Origin: Amblyomma americanum
Lineage: Eukaryota; Arthropoda; Arachnida; Ixodida; Ixodidae
Assembly: GCF_052857255.1 (NCBI RefSeq)
Contig: NC_135497.1
Span: 195,396,006-195,460,005, forward strand
Length of the DNA stretch: 64,000 bases
Direction: 5' to 3'
The position numbers were made by a program, and so were the translations under genes. Of the stretch, positions 60,397-64,000 are shown piece after piece; position 1 is the stretch's first letter, and the number at the start of each line of letters is the position of its first letter. The notes beneath the pieces were generated by a model that saw nothing but the letters and a program-made list of their open reading frames with translations, was not told the origin of the DNA and made no database searches.

Positions 60397-63300
60397 GTGA
60401 GTGTTGCCTGATTTGGCATGGTGCACTTTGAAGAAAGAGAATGGTTTCTGGCACTTGGTATAGTTTGCTGTCATGATGGCCTACTTCTTGTTCAAGAATG
60501 AGACCTTACTGACTTTGGTGTGTGAAACTATCCCGTTTTGTGGGTGTCGGCACTACTGGCCGAGTTGAATTGAAATTTATTTATCTTCACACATTTTAAG
60601 AAAAGTACAGAAGCTAAAGGTGTGCAGTGTGCAACAAAGACTTGTACCTACTGTTCTCAGCATTATGCAGTGGACGAGAGGAAGGGTAAATTAAATTCAG
60701 CACTGCAGTAGAACTTGCTATAGTAGAAAAGGAGAAGAAAGCTTAGTATTTCAGGTTACTACCCACTCTTTAGTCTCTTGACATAAGGTATCTTCAACAT
60801 GCTTTTGAACATGTGTGGGCTTGTGCAGTTTGCATGCTGTATGCAGAGCCTCGGCTGATCTTTTGGATGTATTCTAAGCAACTGCTGCTGAGACCATGCA
60901 GAAGTGGTTGGGTTACCCCCTGCACTTACCCTTAGATTGGATGAGCAACCTTTTCAGTTGCTCATCTAAGCTTAGTTGTTTGCATGGGTGCAGGACGTCT
61001 GATCTCTCACTTGAAGAATGTCTGTGTTTCTCTGATCATTGAGTTTCCTGTAAAGAATCAAGAAAATCATGTAGCTACTAATCTTCAGACGCTTTAGACT
61101 ACTTTCAACTTTCTTGGAATTTCCTACCGCATCATTCCTGATGGCGAGTACTGGAGAATAGTAATAGCCACTTAAGCCATGGGGTTCAGGCTTAAAGGGA
61201 CCTGCAGTTGGCTAATTAGAATAAAAAAAAGGTGCAAAACACATTTCCACTTCATGGTGGCTCTCTGTGGTTGGCACATTTCGTGGGTGAAAGCCTCTGG
61301 AAAGACTGCTGAACCATGTACTACATTGTACACTACATTGTCTTTTAAGGTATTCTGCTAGTAGCCATTTGTCAATTTGTAAAAGTGAAGTTCATGTAAG
61401 TTCAAGCATCCTTTTTAGAAATATGAACCTTCCAGCCATTTTCAACGAAGGAGGCATTATCAACTCTTTTCTTACCATGCGAAAATGGCAATGTCAGGGT
61501 GGTGTGCATAAAAATTTTTTTTCACCCATTGATATAAATTTTTTTATTTATTGCAGCACATCATATTGTAGCCAATAGAATTCTCTTTTTAATGATATAA
61601 AAACATTATATGTTTCCTCCAAAAGAAAAAAATGTTTGATTGGCAAAATTTTTGAGACATGCACAAGAAGTCATAAAAATATTAAGCATAATCAGTCGGA
61701 AAATGGGAGAATAAAAAACTAGAATATATGTTTTATGTGTTGCTATTCCAAGAATGAGTATTCAAAGTTACAGAACTCTTCATGGTAAACTTTTCAGTCA
61801 GCAAAAAAAAAAACTCAGAGTCTTGCACGCAGCACCTTGGGCTACTCTGCAGTGCAGTGCCAAGGTGGACTCCGGGCCTACTTACACATAACTGTGTCCA
61901 CTACACTGCTGGTAGCATGCTGGTAGCATGAAATCATTCAGAACATGTCCAGTACCTTCAGAGAGGCCCTGAAAGCAGTGAATCTCTTAGGCAACGGAGG
62001 AAATGAAAGTTAGACGGGCACCTGTTGATTGTCCAGACTGGGAGGAGCAATTGTCTCTGTCTGAATTAAAATAAGATGAATGCATGATTTCGCCATTTTG
62101 CGTTAACCTGTCGCTTGCATCTATAGAGTCAAGTGTCAATGCTGCAAAATCATGAGATGCGAAATCGCAAGAATGGTGTTGCTGCTGAGCAGGGTCAGTG
62201 CGAGAAGAGGATGCCGCCGTGGGTGCGATGCTTGTGCGATCGCTCCGTGCTGACAGGTTTCGTGCTAAGTCTGACAAAAATTAAGTCCAAAACAGTACTA
62301 TCATTTTGCAACATAATATGGTTACTTGTCATGTGGTTACCTGTGGTTACCTGTAACATAATGGTGCTATCTGTCCGGAAGGAGCCCAGGTTGCTCAGAA
62401 TGGGACATTTTGCACCATCGCTCAAATCGAACGATCTGAATAGGTGCAGTAAGAAAAGAGTTAAGGCTGATATCCTTTTGAAATGTGCTGGGCGCAATTT
62501 GAAACTCTGCATCAAAATGACCTAGATAAGCAGCAGTCTTATGGAGCAGAAATTATCTTGAAGGTGCACTAAAGAGGAATCTGAACTCTCCTTTTTACCG
62601 CAGGAACTCTATCTACACATTCCGGGCATTGTTAGAAACTTCGAAATATTGTCCTGTGTGGCTGATTGCCCTAATTAGACCTGATGATCTGATTAAACGT
62701 CCCGGCTCCCGCCCTTTTTTCAAATTAACGCAGTAGGTAGGCGGAGTCAACCAACGCGTGGAGTGCCTTTAAGCCAGTACAGAGGTGGCTTCGCTTTTGC
62801 TTTTTAGGTTTCTGTGAATAAATAGTTTCAGTCACAGACAATATAGACGCAAATTAGGCCCACAGAAATAAAAATACAGGTGGACTATTTGATTTACCTA
62901 TCACTCCGCTGATCGCAGAGCAGCAAGCTGCCATGGGACTGGCTGATGCGTTGGTTGACTCTTCCTACCGACTGCATTGAGTTCAAAAAAAGGCGGGAGG
63001 CGGGACGTTAAATCCGATTTAATTAGGGCAATCGGCTGCACGGGACAATAATTCGAAGTATCTAAGAATGCCCGGAACTTGTAGGTAGAGTTCCCGCGGT
63101 AAAAAGACGAGCTCAGATTCCTTTTTAGTGCATCTTTAATTATTAGGATTGCATGCTTTGTTATATTTAGTGTATTTTAAGAGGAGTGAGAATCTAGTTC
63201 ATGAGATCGTCATGTGAAACATCTGTGTATCTGCTGTGGTCCTCGGGAGAATTATGGTGTGAGAGTAGGTTTAAAATGGGTTGTATTAAGGTAACAGTGG

Positions 63301-64000
63301 TAATTGTGATCCCCATGACTATTTCTTGTTTTCAGTCAAAATCTTGTGAAAGATGGAAAGAGTTATTCGCACAAATATAGTTTTGCTGTGAATGGTATTG
63401 TTTCTTTTTTAACGGTGGAAAACAGTGCAAGGAAACATGTATGGAAGGAAGAAAACACAGTGTTTATTTCCTCCCGTCCATATTTCCTAGTGCTCTTTTC
63501 CACTTTTTAGAGATAGACACTAACTAGTCCAATAACAGCCTTTATTACAGGTATTGTTTTGTTGCAAAAAAATAATTGAATGCCATATTAGTGGCTTAGT
63601 TTGCAAATGTTTCAGCTTTGATGAGGTTCAGAAAAAAAAAAAAAAGCATACCTTATTAAATAACTATATTCAGTGTAATGTACACCAACCTTTCTGTTGC
63701 AAGTTCAGTATTCTGGCAAGAGCTAGAAGATAGCAAATTTTGCTGATGAAACAATTACCATTTTACGAGATGAAATTCGGTGTTTCCAAAACTCTGGGCC
63801 TAAGGGTGTAGTTTCTTTTTCAAGCATTTGTCACTTCTCACACAGTCATATTAATAAACAGTATTTTAAAGTGGTGGAGTCTTTTATGGAACATCATTTA
63901 TGTATAAAATGACTCTATCCTGACTGTGTCATTTGAAACCTTCAGTGTAACACACCTAAGCTTGATAATAAAGATAAATGAAGCTAAGGAAAGCAAGGTA
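60397..64000. other. ODR4 intron 6 (continues beyond window)
   Basis: No further ODR4 exon was found up to the edge. It holds the inverted-repeat element at 62562-63141 and scattered A/T runs. The remaining roughly 200 residues of the family, with the membrane segment, must lie further right. Confidence 0.6.
62562..63141. mobile_element. Inverted-repeat element, arms about 210 bp
   Basis: GGTGCACTAAAGAGGAATCT at 62563 is mirrored by AGATTCCTTTTTAGTGCATC (about 63115-63134). TTCCGGGCATTGTTAGA, GATTGCCCTAATTAGA, ACGTCCCGGCTCCCGCC and GTCAACCAACGCG are all matched in reverse order on the right. The centre of about 160 bases is non-coding. A MITE-like non-autonomous DNA transposon is likely. Confidence 0.85.

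Overview
This is eukaryotic nuclear DNA, very probably from a hard (ixodid) tick. The window shows a spliced alpha-tubulin gene and a spliced ODR4-type gene, both with long repeat-filled introns. Around and inside them lie tRNA-headed SINEs of the kind known from ixodid ticks, CR1-, I- and RTE-type LINEs, a mariner element and many palindromic foldback elements. There are no operons, ribosome binding sites or CRISPR arrays.

Layout. 1-6622 is a decayed Ty3/Gypsy LTR retrotransposon. Its domain order reads gag, protease, integrase, reverse transcriptase, RNase H, so integrase comes before reverse transcriptase. Its 3' LTR abuts, and seems to be inserted into, an antisense I/Jockey-type LINE (6623-10322). 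11175-11431 is a SINE with a clear target-site duplication. 12152-17290 is a second antisense I-type LINE, interrupted by a sense CR1-like LINE (12900-14796) and by a SINE fragment (15664-15790). 17350-20900 is largely unassigned. From 20948 to about 41923, on the minus strand, lies an alpha-tubulin gene: five exons carry 448 codons plus stop, and a tiny first exon probably supplies only the ATG. Its introns hold further LINE, SINE and foldback insertions.

From 42373 to the right edge, on the plus strand, lies an ODR4 homologue. Six exons are visible (about 268 codons) and the C-terminal part is beyond the window. Its introns are AT-richer and hold a three-copy 256-bp tandem repeat, large inverted repeats, an RTE-type 3' end, a SINE, minisatellites and a full-length mariner whose second catalytic Asp is Asn.

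The two host genes are arranged head to head. If the proposed tubulin first exon is right, their start codons are about 450 bp apart and the interval is a candidate bidirectional promoter. Tubulin is the microtubule subunit; ODR4 is an ER membrane protein needed for receptor trafficking and for UFM1-protease recruitment. No functional link between them is visible beyond the shared promoter. Almost everything else is transposon-derived, with at least four nested insertions whose order can be read from the sequence.
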